A DNA stretch of 64,000 bases, taken from positions 6,014,001 through 6,078,000 of the forward strand of contig NC_012491.1 in the NCBI RefSeq assembly GCF_000010165.1, read 5' to 3'. Shown one piece after another: positions 26,076-36,209 of the stretch. Source of the stretch: Brevibacillus brevis NBRC 100599 (GTDB lineage: Bacteria; Bacillota; Bacilli; Brevibacillales; Brevibacillaceae). The translations under genes were made by a program, and so were the position numbers. The notes under the pieces were generated by a model that worked only from the letters and a program-made list of their open reading frames with translations, did not search any database and had not been told where the DNA came from. Within the stretch, counting starts at the first letter, position 1. Each line of letters opens with the position of its first letter.

Positions 26076-27350
26076 TTACTCAAACCGCTTGCTGCTTTGG
26101 TTCCCGCCGTCCAACGCACGAGGGTTTTGTCTGTTGTTCAGTCTGCGCTTTGCAAAAGACGATCCGCCACTCGTAGAAGCTGGCACAAAGAGAGTGAACA
26201 ACGTCAGGATGACCGCGAGCAAGGAGCACGCCAGCAAACGTACCACCATATCGAGCAAGTCGATCGACGACAGACCCATTTCCAAAACGAGTCCAGCTAA
26301 CAGTCCTGATACCGCCCCGCCAATCGTGAAGCTTTTGGCCAGATGGCGATTGTCAAAAATCAGACCCAGCCCTAAGCCGAGCAAAGCACCGAGGATCAGA
26401 ACACTGACTACACGGGTAATGGCGTAAAACATGCTTTCTTCTGTCGCTCCTGTCCGCTCGGAAACAATATTGCGGTCTGTTCGGCTCATATCGTAAATCT
26501 GACCAAAGATTCCTGTCATTTGGTCAGCGTGTTCAACATTGAAGTAGCTACCGCCAGTCTCAGCAGCAATCTTTTGAAGCAGCGCCGTTCCGTCTGCATC
26601 GATTTGGCTCATGCCTACCGTATGGACAATCACTTGATTTTGCTTGTAGGGCGCTAGTGCGGCAGGGACATCCAGATCACTATAGCCGTCTGACATCAGC
26701 ACGACCGTACTGTTCGCCATTTGATTGGCTTGCAGCTGGTCCAGCCCAGCTTGCAGTGCCAAGTCAATCCGCGTGCCTCCATCCGTGCGCGGAAATTGGA
26801 GTAGCTTCTTCACAACCTCATCCTTCACAGACTGGCTACTTAGCTCGGTGAGGGGTTGCAGCACATTCGTTTGATCGTGAAACGTAACCACTGCTATGTT
26901 CATGTCACTGTCCATGCGCTGCACCATGTCGGCCGCTGCTTTGAACAATTGGTTATCCGGGTCAGACGACTGCATGCTGCCTGACGTATCCAGAACCATG
27001 ACAATATTGTTGGCACCACTGGCCTGTTGAAACGATGATCCGTACAGCAGCTGAAGCAAGAGCGCCGCTACGCCCACCATCAAAAACGTGCTGGGCACGA
27101 GCATTTTCCAAGAAAAGCCCAGATAGCGCTGCTTCCAGCCGACTCCATTCAGTCGTGGCGAGATCATTTCCGCAATGAGGCACATCAATCCTACGAAAAA
27201 GGCATATTGACCAAAATAAAGTCCCATTAACAACCATTGCGGTATTTCTCCGGACAGCTTGCCGAGAATGACTTCCCCGACCAAAAATCCGATCACGCCA
27301 CCTACCAGACTACACACCAGCATGAGTAAGCTTACTCTTCTCTGACTCAT
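26076..27350 (-). CDS. Membrane-embedded VWA-domain protein
   Basis: A 424-aa protein: three N-terminal membrane helices (about 8-28, 40-62, 84-103), a von Willebrand factor A domain with a full MIDAS (DTSGS, Asp121-Ser125, plus downstream Thr and Asp residues), and further C-terminal helices with a charged tail. VWA domains bind protein partners through a bound metal ion. The start overlaps the stop of the upstream 782-aa gene by four bases. This layout puts the VWA domain between membrane segments, perhaps outside the cell. Confidence 0.82.
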   Translation of the reverse strand: MSQRRVSLLMLVCSLVGGVIGFLVGEVILGKLSGEIPQWLLMGLYFGQYAFFVGLMCLIAEMISPRLNGVGWKQRYLGFSWKMLVPSTFLMVGVAALLLQLLYGSSFQQASGANNIVMVLDTSGSMQSSDPDNQLFKAAADMVQRMDSDMNIAVVTFHDQTNVLQPLTELSSQSVKDEVVKKLLQFPRTDGGTRIDLALQAGLDQLQANQMANSTVVLMSDGYSDLDVPAALAPYKQNQVIVHTVGMSQIDADGTALLQKIAAETGGSYFNVEHADQMTGIFGQIYDMSRTDRNIVSERTGATEESMFYAITRVVSVLILGALLGLGLGLIFDNRHLAKSFTIGGAVSGLLAGLVLEMGLSSIDLLDMVVRLLACSLLAVILTLFTLFVPASTSGGSSFAKRRLNNRQNPRALDGGNQSSKRFE

Positions 27351-29695
27351 GACGACTCATCTCCTCCCACGCGGCGAAAGACAAACCCGCTATCCTCATA
27401 GGAAGCATGGTATTTCTTGTTATTGCGGTAAAACATCAACTCTTCCATGCCGAATCCACCCATCAGGTTCATTTTTTCTATCCCGCTTTTTTGTTCCTCG
27501 TGGATGCAGCCCAGCTTGTAGGTTCGTGTGTTCTCATCCTTGTGCAGGGCATACTGGACGAAGTCGTTGTGAATATCGGCAAACAAGTACTTCTCCTCAT
27601 AGCGATGCTTTTGCAAGAAATGGAACACTTCGATGTGAACCGCTGCCCGCTCCTCCAGCACCAATGCCAGATCGAGGAATAAATCCTCCTTCGTCAGCAC
27701 GGTTCGGTTATCATAAGCAGCCCCGACGTTGGCACGAGCCAGCAGCTCCGCCTCAAAAGATAAAGCAAATGGCGCACGAGTGAGAATCTCGTTCCGGCAA
27801 AACTGACACAGCCTCTCCACGAGTCCGGCGAGTCGATTCCCGCTGAGCAGAGCGCCGCTGCCAATATACCGTTGTTCCATGTAAAAATCACTGCCGCGTG
27901 AAGCTTCCAATGACCGGATCGTTTCATGGACAACCGATTCGTAATATTCATCCACGTTTTTGCCCAAGTAATCAGTTGCTTCCCGAACGCTCGTCTTGGC
28001 GATTTCCCGCAGTTGCTTATGCAAAGCTTCCAACTGCTCGACTTGCTCACCTAACTGCCGGTGAATCTGCTCTGTCTGTTTCTCATAACTCACCAGGATG
28101 GAGAGCATCATCTCCCAATCCAGCAGCTCCAGCTTTTTGCCATAAACAGCGTCCAGCAAATGGCGAATGAAGGTCCGCACACGCTCCTTATCCCGTGTGA
28201 AAAACCCTCCTACGCGAATGTCCTGCCGATCTACCCGCTCTTGGTAGAGATCGACCAGCTCGGCTTTCATCTGTTCAATTTGTCGAGATGTCTCGCGAAT
28301 GCCTGTGCGCAGCTCATCCAGCAGGTTTGCTCCATTGGCGTGCTCTGCTGTGAGATAGTAAGCCGCATACAGCCCAAGCCGTTCATCCTCGATGACTGCT
28401 TTCTGAATCAAATCAGCCAAGGATTCCTGAGACAGCATGTGCTCCAGACGTTTACGCGCCCCGGAAGCGACATTCGCCTCAAAAAAGGCTTGGCTGCTGC
28501 CGTCAAACAAAGCCAGCTCTGCTTCGCGCATATTCATACTGCAAAGCTCACTGTAGCTGATGCCAGAGGTCATGAGCCCAGTCATTTCATCCAAGATGTG
28601 ATCCTCAGGAAGGATACCAGCCAATTTTCGCTGCAAATCATGCGCAGTTAATCCGAGCTTCTCTCTCGCTTTTGTTTTCGGCAAAACCTCGCCGTCCTGG
28701 AGTCGCTCCCAATAGCGGTCAAATACTGCGGACAGCACCGTCAGTGCAATAGCATGAGTCGGTCGCTTTACTTTGGATAGGCCAGCAGACGCAAACTTGG
28801 TCTGCCCGTGTTCAACCGAGATGCTGCGCATAAATTGCAGCTTGTTATAACCGTCATTGCTTTCATGGAACTCCGGCTCTACCTTTTTGTTGTTTAAAAG
28901 CACCAGCTTGCTGATCAGCTCGTAATTTTCCTGCATGCCGCCTTCGATAAACAAGCCATGCTCTGTCTTGTCACTCAATAGGTACGCCAGCGAAAACAAC
29001 GGCGCGTTCACATGCTCCACAGGCAGCTTCACGAGATCCTCTGTTACCAAAAGATTCGCTCGATAGCTGTAGTCGCTCTGCTGATAACGATTGACCTCTT
29101 CCAAAAAGCTGACCGAGAGCGCTGTCGAGAACCCGAATGCTTCCCCGTTGTTCTTTTCTTGGAGCAAGACGTACAGGTCGACTGATACGTTTTTAAACAG
29201 CTCATTGAGGTAGCTCTTGAGTAGCAGCGTCAGCTCTGGCAAAAGGATCGTGGCAGGGTCATCCGCCCTTGCCACGACGGCAATATTGACTTGCTGAAAA
29301 GCAGTGAACAACTTGCCCATTTCCGCTACACGTACGCTTGCCAGCTTCATTACCTTGTTCAATTCCATGGTGACAGCTTCATCGAGTAAAAAACGCTCGT
29401 GGATCGAGGTACGCATCTTTTTCTTGTCGTCATCTGCCTGTGGCAAGCGGCAGCCAATTACTTGCGGATGCTCCCAGGTTTTGTCCTGATACGCATGGAC
29501 ATAAAGAACACCGTGACCATTTTGCCAACTGCGTTCGTTGTGGGCACGAACAGCTTGCAGTGCCTCTACGCTCTTATCCCCGAGAAAAAGGAAGAGCACG
29601 GGGTTTTGAATGCTTCGCTGTCCGTTTCCGCTATCCAGTTGTCTTTCCAATTCCGTAACGTATTGGGTCGCGAACTCTCCTATCAAATCCCGCAT
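27347..29695 (-). CDS. Unknown 782-aa protein of the tubulin-like cluster
   Basis: A large soluble protein that I do not recognise. The N-terminal third looks alpha/beta (NPVLFLFLGDKSVEALQAV, NIAVVARADDPATILLPEL), and the middle (about 450-600) is strongly helical, probably coiled coil. It has no P-loop and no signal peptide. It lies 34 bp after the tubulin-like gene and overlaps the VWA gene by four bases. A partner or regulator of the tubulin-like protein is a fair guess only. Confidence 0.65.
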   Translation of the reverse strand: MRDLIGEFATQYVTELERQLDSGNGQRSIQNPVLFLFLGDKSVEALQAVRAHNERSWQNGHGVLYVHAYQDKTWEHPQVIGCRLPQADDDKKKMRTSIHERFLLDEAVTMELNKVMKLASVRVAEMGKLFTAFQQVNIAVVARADDPATILLPELTLLLKSYLNELFKNVSVDLYVLLQEKNNGEAFGFSTALSVSFLEEVNRYQQSDYSYRANLLVTEDLVKLPVEHVNAPLFSLAYLLSDKTEHGLFIEGGMQENYELISKLVLLNNKKVEPEFHESNDGYNKLQFMRSISVEHGQTKFASAGLSKVKRPTHAIALTVLSAVFDRYWERLQDGEVLPKTKAREKLGLTAHDLQRKLAGILPEDHILDEMTGLMTSGISYSELCSMNMREAELALFDGSSQAFFEANVASGARKRLEHMLSQESLADLIQKAVIEDERLGLYAAYYLTAEHANGANLLDELRTGIRETSRQIEQMKAELVDLYQERVDRQDIRVGGFFTRDKERVRTFIRHLLDAVYGKKLELLDWEMMLSILVSYEKQTEQIHRQLGEQVEQLEALHKQLREIAKTSVREATDYLGKNVDEYYESVVHETIRSLEASRGSDFYMEQRYIGSGALLSGNRLAGLVERLCQFCRNEILTRAPFALSFEAELLARANVGAAYDNRTVLTKEDLFLDLALVLEERAAVHIEVFHFLQKHRYEEKYLFADIHNDFVQYALHKDENTRTYKLGCIHEEQKSGIEKMNLMGGFGMEELMFYRNNKKYHASYEDSGFVFRRVGGDESS

Positions 29696-29729
29696 GCGTC
29701 CTCCTCGATTATCAAACGATCCTGATTGT

Positions 29730-32700
29730 TTATTGCAGCGTCTTACGCATATCGTTTACTTTTGACCAAACCTTTTTGTAGAACTGGAACAGCTCTTCAC
29801 CGTTTACGTATTCGTCGCGATCGTATTCCAGATCGTTTTTCGCTTCTTGGAAAGCAGTTGCGATTTCTTCGAGTTTTGTCAGCAGCTGCTGCGTATCCTC
29901 TGCTGAAGTCATCGCGTCACTGCGTTTTGCAGCCTTGCGCTGGATGGTTGCCATGCTCTTGTGATCCAATGCGCGGAATTTTTCATAGATAGCGAATTCG
30001 AAGTGCTTGTTGACCTTCATCAGGTTGATGAATGGCTCCCACGCATCTTCTTCCTCATCCTTGTCGTAGACGTACAGCGCACCGCGCTTGCAGATGGTGC
30101 CTGTGTAAAGGGCTTCGATGAATCGGGTCACCAGCTCTTCTTCGTCCTTGATGGCACCCACGATCTGCTCCAGCTCCTGGATTTTGGCCTCGATTTCTTC
30201 GTATTTGCGCACTTCTTGTTCGATCAGACGAATCTGCTCCGGATAGCGAATCAGGTTTTCTTTTGCCATCTCCTCATTAATACTACCGAACACATCACGT
30301 GTAAATTCTTGCTCCAGACCCTCTCTCATGAAGCCTTTGAGCTCAACCAATGCACGCTTGATCTCGCCAGGGCTCAGCTTGGTCGCGTCTCCTTGCGCTT
30401 GGTGCTTAGCCAGGAAGGCGGCAAGCGAGAACGACTTCGTCACGATGGATTCATAACGGTTGCTGGTCTGGCTGTCACTGCCTTTTTCGCGGATGGCTCC
30501 GTAGCGCACGGCACGGTCAAACAGTTCGCGTACTTTGGCGTTGTACGCTTTGATCCGCCCGTTTTGGTACGTATCTCCCCACGATTTTTCCGGAATAGGG
30601 GATGGGAGGTACGCCCAGTTGTTCTTTTCCGTTTGAACGAGGTGGCGTCCGATACCCTCTCTGTCCAGAATTGTACGTTCGTAGCTTTCCTCGTAGACCT
30701 TCAACGGTGTGTAAGCGAACAGTGGAACACCGTTTTTCGTATTCAGCCAAAAGATGCGGTTTTTGACTTCGCTTTCTTTGACGGTGAAGCGCGATCCACT
30801 AATCGCTGTATTTTGATAGTTTTTAATCCCCTTCAAGATCGATGGTGCTTTCAGCGGCACGGATACAAAGCCCCAGGAAGGGAAATGCATATTGCCGAGA
30901 TTGTTGCTCAGATGGAAGACCGGAATCGCCTCTTCATCCAGCTTGCTCGCAATCTTGCGCTCTACGATGCGATCGAGTGTCTCATCCTGACCGTATTTGA
31001 TCACGAGGAATTCTTCCATCGACTTGGTGATCACCTCACCGAACTTCTCCGAGAGGAATTCGGAAATCGAGCTGACGATATCCAGCTCCTGCTCTTTGAC
31101 CCACTGATCGGAGTGTCGCAGCAGCTCACTGGTGAAATCGCGGATCATGTCATCTGCATCTTTTTGCTCCAGGATGTTGCTGACGACCTTGGAGATATCC
31201 GGCACACTGACAATGTTCCAGTAGTACGTTTTGTTGCCAGTGCGGTCGCTCTCTTCTCCACCGTTGATCAGGATGTCGCCGTTTTGCTCGAAAATTTGAT
31301 TGAGTGCGTTCAAAATCTCAGTAAATACGCTATAAATGCGGTTGTTTTCTGCATTCAACAAACGGTGCAGCTCTTCGTAGAATTCGATCATTTGTTCCAG
31401 CTTTTCCTGATCAGCCAGGAGCTGGTATTCGTTGATCTTTGCTTCGATGTAGCTGTTTTTCTTCTTCTCCTTGGAGATGAAAGCACTGCGGGCATCGCCC
31501 AGCTTTTCATTCGCGTTCTCTCGTGCGCCCTCGATCTCAGGCGGGAAGCTCTCCAAATTCGCCTTGAGGCTCTCGATGTAGGAAAGGATCATTTTCATCA
31601 GGCAGTAGCCTTTGTCCGAATGAATCAAACGGGACGCATAGAATGGTCCTTGCTGCGGGCGCAGGAATACACGCGTGATCATTTCGCCAAAAACAGAGAT
31701 CATGTCGCCTGGCATCTGCTTTTTGGACTTGATGTACGCTTCGCGCGCTTTGGCGAGATAGCCTTGTTCCAGCTCGTGGTCGATGCTCACGACTTGTTGG
31801 GTAATAACGTTGCTGTAGTTCAAACGCTCGCTGTTTTCATAGCCTGGCAACGGTTCAGGAACGCGCTCCTCGAACTTGCGGGAAATCGAGTCGATGTCGA
31901 TTCCGAGCTTGCGGGCGAATTTCTCTGCATCTTCTTGCGTTGGTGCTACCGTGAACATTTTTTCCATCTTTTTAAACAAGCGATATGCTAGGTACGTTGT
32001 CATCTCTTCGATCGGCAAGACAGCAGAGGAAGCACCGATGACGTTGTACTGATAGTTGGCTGCGTACGCTTTTGGCATCTGATTGATGTTCGTACGGATG
32101 TTGCTGATATAGTCGTGGATTGCAAACTCTTCACCCGAGCGCTTTTCTTCGCTCGCCATGAAGTTCGTAATGTTTTCCGCGGTCACGTTCATGCAGTAAT
32201 CGTACGCGTTTTCCAATGCTTTGCCTTCCAGATTGGTCGCAGAAATCAAATGGCACAGGTTGAATGGCGGCATCGGCGATTGTACGGTGAGCACATTGCC
32301 GTATTGCTGGCGGAAACGCTCGTTTCGCTCGTCCGCATTCATCCAGTAGTCCAGCTCTTTTAAAGCCGCATAACCATTTTTCATGATGTAGTCACGTGTG
32401 TGCGAGCTGAGACTCTTGTTGGACAGGTTGACGTCAGGCGTGAACAGGTAGCCTAGCGTATTCACCTTGTCTACTCCCGCACTTCCGAAGTCGCGCTCCA
32501 AAATGCCGCGAACGATATAGGCGATGTCGAGGAAGCAACCGCTTCCCGTTCCCCCGGACAAACCACTCAAGAGGAATACAGTCAGCTTTTTGTTCGTGCC
32601 CTCACACAGCATCTTGACCTTTTTCTCAATGGTTTGGACGACTTGCGTAATTTTCGTAAAGAGGAGAAGTCGCCCTGCCTGGCGTACACCGGATGCGCCG

Positions 32701-33119
32701 CTGATTCCGTCCGTAATTGTCAGCTCTGGTGAGAGCCAGTCCGTGATGTACGGCTCCAGAATGCTGCGATTCTGCAACACACCGCCGATCTCAGGATTGG
32801 ACAGGAGTACGAACTCCGTCACTGGGTCGAGTCCGATGCCTTTGTACTTTTTGTTGCGGTCATGCTCATTCGTTTCAAACGCGATGAATTCAATATTGTC
32901 CGGCTTTTCCTTGCGCTTCTTGGAAAGCTGGTCTACCGGCAGCTTGAAGCGTCTGTTCACTTGGTATTTCAGGCGCAAAAGCGCATCAATTCCTGTACCG
33001 CCTAGACCGATGACGAGCATCGGGTTATCAATGGTATCTACACGAATCTTGTCACTGACGATTCCCCCGCCGAGGGATACGTCCAATTGTTGAATGTGTT
33101 CTCTCACAACTGCTTTCAT
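29730..33119 (-). CDS. Tubulin-like protein
   Basis: A 1,129-aa cytoplasmic protein. Near the N-terminus LVIGLGGTGIDALLRL (about 36-50) is a dinucleotide-type glycine loop. GLSGGTGSG (186-194) is the tubulin/FtsZ GTP-binding signature, here in the Tubulin-2 (bacterial tubulin-like) setting. The long C-terminal region is helical with coiled-coil character. Compared with FtsZ (about 380 aa) it carries some 700 extra residues. It probably binds GTP and may polymerise. Second gene of the minus-strand cluster, 13 bp after the secreted VWA gene. Confidence 0.8.
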   Translation of the reverse strand: MKAVVREHIQQLDVSLGGGIVSDKIRVDTIDNPMLVIGLGGTGIDALLRLKYQVNRRFKLPVDQLSKKRKEKPDNIEFIAFETNEHDRNKKYKGIGLDPVTEFVLLSNPEIGGVLQNRSILEPYITDWLSPELTITDGISGASGVRQAGRLLLFTKITQVVQTIEKKVKMLCEGTNKKLTVFLLSGLSGGTGSGCFLDIAYIVRGILERDFGSAGVDKVNTLGYLFTPDVNLSNKSLSSHTRDYIMKNGYAALKELDYWMNADERNERFRQQYGNVLTVQSPMPPFNLCHLISATNLEGKALENAYDYCMNVTAENITNFMASEEKRSGEEFAIHDYISNIRTNINQMPKAYAANYQYNVIGASSAVLPIEEMTTYLAYRLFKKMEKMFTVAPTQEDAEKFARKLGIDIDSISRKFEERVPEPLPGYENSERLNYSNVITQQVVSIDHELEQGYLAKAREAYIKSKKQMPGDMISVFGEMITRVFLRPQQGPFYASRLIHSDKGYCLMKMILSYIESLKANLESFPPEIEGARENANEKLGDARSAFISKEKKKNSYIEAKINEYQLLADQEKLEQMIEFYEELHRLLNAENNRIYSVFTEILNALNQIFEQNGDILINGGEESDRTGNKTYYWNIVSVPDISKVVSNILEQKDADDMIRDFTSELLRHSDQWVKEQELDIVSSISEFLSEKFGEVITKSMEEFLVIKYGQDETLDRIVERKIASKLDEEAIPVFHLSNNLGNMHFPSWGFVSVPLKAPSILKGIKNYQNTAISGSRFTVKESEVKNRIFWLNTKNGVPLFAYTPLKVYEESYERTILDREGIGRHLVQTEKNNWAYLPSPIPEKSWGDTYQNGRIKAYNAKVRELFDRAVRYGAIREKGSDSQTSNRYESIVTKSFSLAAFLAKHQAQGDATKLSPGEIKRALVELKGFMREGLEQEFTRDVFGSINEEMAKENLIRYPEQIRLIEQEVRKYEEIEAKIQELEQIVGAIKDEEELVTRFIEALYTGTICKRGALYVYDKDEEEDAWEPFINLMKVNKHFEFAIYEKFRALDHKSMATIQRKAAKRSDAMTSAEDTQQLLTKLEEIATAFQEAKNDLEYDRDEYVNGEELFQFYKKVWSKVNDMRKTLQ

Positions 33120-33132
33120 ATTCGACTCACTC

Positions 33133-34926
33133 CTAGACGATGTAATCTACATATAAGGACTTGTTCACATTCGTTAACGAAATTTTGATGCGATCGTTTT
33201 TCTTCAGCTCTTTGCCTTTGCTTGCATCGAGGACACGTCCTGCCTTTTCGATCCGGCAGCTCGAACGGTTTTCGATGATCAGCGTATCGTTTTTCCCTGG
33301 TAAAAAGATGACCTTCTCTGTCTCCGCAAACTCAGGGGCGAGCTGCATGAGCTGGTGCAGCTTCACTTTTCCTTTGAACGCGTTCAGTTTCTTGTACTGC
33401 GGGTTGGACTTTTCGCCTGTATCCTCATCCACGATCTCGATGGCGATTTGGCCCGCGAAGCCCTTATTCGCCTTGCGATAGATCGACAGCGCGTACAATC
33501 CAGCACCGATCAACAGGAGGAGAACCAAGATACCTCCTACTACGGTCAGCCATGGAAATGGTTTCGATTCTGCCGCAGGATCAGTGGTTGTGCTCGGCTT
33601 GCTCGTTCCAGAGCCTGCCGTTTTCGCAGCATCTACAAGGAGCGGCTTTGTCTCCCGGTAAAAGCTGGTGTCTTCTGCCTTGACTTTTATTTCGTAGGTA
33701 TGGTCTGCCGGGATTGTGAAGCTGCCTTCGAACCCGCTGCCCGTATTGTTCAGGATGACTTCGTTTGTCTTATTGTCCGTCTTGTCATTGACGATCAGTG
33801 TCGCCTTCATTTGCTTGTACAGATCAGGACTCGCTACCTTCTGTCCGTTTGAAACAAGTGCAGCCTTGATCGGTACGACATCGCCAGCCTTGTAGCTCTT
33901 CGCTGTGACTGGCTCCATCTCCAATTGCAGATCGTAGTTGAAGATGAGGTTAATATCGATTTTTTCCTTCGGGACACCTTTTACCTGTAGCTTCCAATCA
34001 CCCTGCTGTGGCTTGACCAGCTTGATCATCGTGTACGCATTGGACTTCGACAGTCTGACCTGGTTGGAAGGGATTTTTACTTCCTTGCCTGCTGGGTCAT
34101 ACAGCTTCACTTCCACTGCTTTTTGCGACATGATCGAGATGTTGGCTTCCATTACGCTGCCATTCGGGATGGGGATCGGAATCTCCTGAGCTTGGCCGTT
34201 TGCGACGAAGCTTTTAACCGGGACAACCTTCAGCTTCAGGTGATTCGCAAAGATTTCGCTCAAGATTTGCGGGAGCTTGTCCGCTGTACTCGTTTCAAAA
34301 AATTTACCATTTGTCTCCGCAGCAATCTGCTGTAATGTCGTGCGGTTAAGCTGACCGTCTGCGTTCAAGCCAATCGTGTAGACCGGATAGCCTTTGTCTT
34401 TGGCCTCTTTCACTGCTTGCTGCAGCTCTTGATCAGACTTTGCCTGGGTACGGCTTGATGCCTTGTTCAAAAAATTGTTTCCGTCTGCCAGCAGCACGAT
34501 GATCGGCGCATTGTTTGGATTGCGTCCCGCATCAAGGATTTTTACTGCTTCCGTTACCCCGACAGCGATATCGGTGTAGGCTCCTTTTTGCAAGCTGTCG
34601 ATGAAGGCTTTGATATCGTTCTTGTCTTCTTCGGAATTAATCTCAAGCAGTGCTTTTTCCCGCTCGATCTTGTCGGTATAGGCGACAACACCAACCTTGT
34701 TCGCTTGGATCGACGTCATGTCGACGAACATTTTCATTGCTTCGTTGCTGACTTTGTTCTTATCGCTCTGGGTCATGGAGTTGCTGACGTCCACGACCAG
34801 GACAGCGTCCATATTATTTCCACTCGTTTGCGCAAAACCTGGGTGAGTAACAGAGAGGACACTGACCAAGAGCAGGGCAAGACATGCTACGTATCGATAT
34901 AACATTCGGAATCGTATTATTTGCAT
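33133..34926 (-). CDS. Secreted, membrane-anchored VWA-domain protein
   Basis: A 597-aa protein: signal peptide to about residue 32 (ending GFAQ), VWA domain with MIDAS DVSNS (Asp46-Ser50), beta-rich middle, one transmembrane helix about 463-487, then a 110-residue cytoplasmic beta-rich domain. The topology lets it bind a ligand outside and signal inside. First gene of the seven-gene minus-strand cluster; divergent from three plus-strand membrane genes across 187 bp. Confidence 0.82.
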   Translation of the reverse strand: MQIIRFRMLYRYVACLALLLVSVLSVTHPGFAQTSGNNMDAVLVVDVSNSMTQSDKNKVSNEAMKMFVDMTSIQANKVGVVAYTDKIEREKALLEINSEEDKNDIKAFIDSLQKGAYTDIAVGVTEAVKILDAGRNPNNAPIIVLLADGNNFLNKASSRTQAKSDQELQQAVKEAKDKGYPVYTIGLNADGQLNRTTLQQIAAETNGKFFETSTADKLPQILSEIFANHLKLKVVPVKSFVANGQAQEIPIPIPNGSVMEANISIMSQKAVEVKLYDPAGKEVKIPSNQVRLSKSNAYTMIKLVKPQQGDWKLQVKGVPKEKIDINLIFNYDLQLEMEPVTAKSYKAGDVVPIKAALVSNGQKVASPDLYKQMKATLIVNDKTDNKTNEVILNNTGSGFEGSFTIPADHTYEIKVKAEDTSFYRETKPLLVDAAKTAGSGTSKPSTTTDPAAESKPFPWLTVVGGILVLLLLIGAGLYALSIYRKANKGFAGQIAIEIVDEDTGEKSNPQYKKLNAFKGKVKLHQLMQLAPEFAETEKVIFLPGKNDTLIIENRSSCRIEKAGRVLDASKGKELKKNDRIKISLTNVNKSLYVDYIV

Positions 34927-35113
34927 AAGAGCTCCTTTTCTTGTTCGTTACAAAGAATTTGTGAAGTGTTGCAAAGAAAGTAAGACTATGACACTATTTC
35001 AAGAAGTAGAAGACAGATGATAAAAAAGTACTAGAATGATTGCCCCTTACTCGTAATACGATACGACATGATTCTTTGTTACAGATTTCGACAACTTCGT
35101 TAGGAGAAATTTT

Positions 35114-35263
35114 ATGTTAACTTACTTTCTTTTGTTTGCGGCTTTTTTGCTGCTAGCGGTCCGATTCCTCAAGCTGCTACGACTGAAACGGCGCAATCTC
35201 TCCAACGCCGAAATCGATCAGCATCTTCATGCCTTACTGAATGAGAAGAGGGATTCACCATGA
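35114..35263 (+). CDS. 49-aa membrane protein
   Basis: An ATG at 35114 with AGGAGA eight to ten bases upstream opens a 49-codon frame: a single hydrophobic helix (LTYFLLFAAFLLLAV) followed by a basic stretch (KLLRLKRR) and an acidic tail. Its TGA overlaps the next ATG (ATGA at 35260-35263), a strong sign of translational coupling. Probably a small membrane subunit of the divergent half of the cluster. No family recognised. Confidence 0.75.
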   Translation: MLTYFLLFAAFLLLAVRFLKLLRLKRRNLSNAEIDQHLHALLNEKRDSP

Positions 35264-36195
35264 GAAAACGAATCGGCGTCCACTTTCGCAAAACCCGTAA
35301 AACCACTCATACTTATGAAAGAATCCAAGCGTGCACGCGATGCCATACGTACCATGTCCTGTGGGAAACGCATTGCGAGAGTTGCGGGAGAGCCTACACA
35401 CCGATCCGCCAGGTATCCCATACGGTGACACGCCGCTATGTGCAGACGCGCTTTTTGCTCTTGGGCTTGTTCGTCTGTCTAGCTCTCCTTTCTGCGGATA
35501 CCCTTTTGCAATTGGCTCTCGCAGGTGGTATTGGCTGTGTGTTGTTCGTCTTGTTTTTCGTGATACAGAAAAAATACGGCATCTATGAAAGAGACGTACA
35601 ATTCCAACACTTTTTAACACGGGAAATAGAGACGCTCAAGAAGTCACTCCTCCGTCATTTGGAGGAAGTGGGCAACGACGTCAAAGAAGGACATCTCAAG
35701 GAAGCTTATGAAAAAACGAGAGAGATCGGGCATTTCATCGATTCCGATACGATCAAGATACGCAAAATCATGTTCCTCAATCATTACGTCCTACGCAAAG
35801 ACATGGAGCTAGAGCTCGAAACGCTCATCCCGTCTATGTACGACAAGGACTTCATGGAATATGTGCGCGAGGTCATCAAGGTCCAGCCTTCACTCGTCAA
35901 AAAATCCGTGCTTACTTATGTTAGACGTTATAAAAATCAAATATTGTTGCTGGAAAATGGGGATCAGCTCATCGGTCAAGTGGCAGGTGCGGCGCTCCGC
36001 ATGAAGTCTTATGTGGACGAGTATCAGGATCTAATTATCGAATTCATCGATTTTTTGCCTCGCGAGCGCCTTCTGCGATTGGCAAAAATGGTACAAACCC
36101 ATAGGGACGAAGGCTGGGAACAACTATATCATTCTACCAAAAACAGGGTGGATACGCATTACGCGTTTGACCCGGATTTCAAAGGCTTACTGTGA
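35260..36195 (+). CDS. Zinc-ribbon membrane protein of the tubulin-like cluster
   Basis: A 311-aa protein: N-terminal zinc ribbon (Cys25, Cys28, Cys39, Cys42), two close membrane helices (about 64-103), and a charged alpha-helical cytoplasmic domain to the end. Its start overlaps the stop of the 49-aa gene by four bases, and its end is followed by the SH3-domain gene. Function unknown; the ribbon echoes the one in the GTPase of the opposite strand. Confidence 0.75.
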   Translation: MRKRIGVHFRKTRKTTHTYERIQACTRCHTYHVLWETHCESCGRAYTPIRQVSHTVTRRYVQTRFLLLGLFVCLALLSADTLLQLALAGGIGCVLFVLFFVIQKKYGIYERDVQFQHFLTREIETLKKSLLRHLEEVGNDVKEGHLKEAYEKTREIGHFIDSDTIKIRKIMFLNHYVLRKDMELELETLIPSMYDKDFMEYVREVIKVQPSLVKKSVLTYVRRYKNQILLLENGDQLIGQVAGAALRMKSYVDEYQDLIIEFIDFLPRERLLRLAKMVQTHRDEGWEQLYHSTKNRVDTHYAFDPDFKGLL

Positions 36196-36209
36196 AGGAG
36201 GAGCCTTTT

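Noticed and set aside
29961..31991. A 676-codon open frame on the plus strand
   Set aside because: It is exactly antisense to the tubulin-like gene, lacks a ribosome-binding site and family motifs, and mirrors the codon pattern of the real gene.
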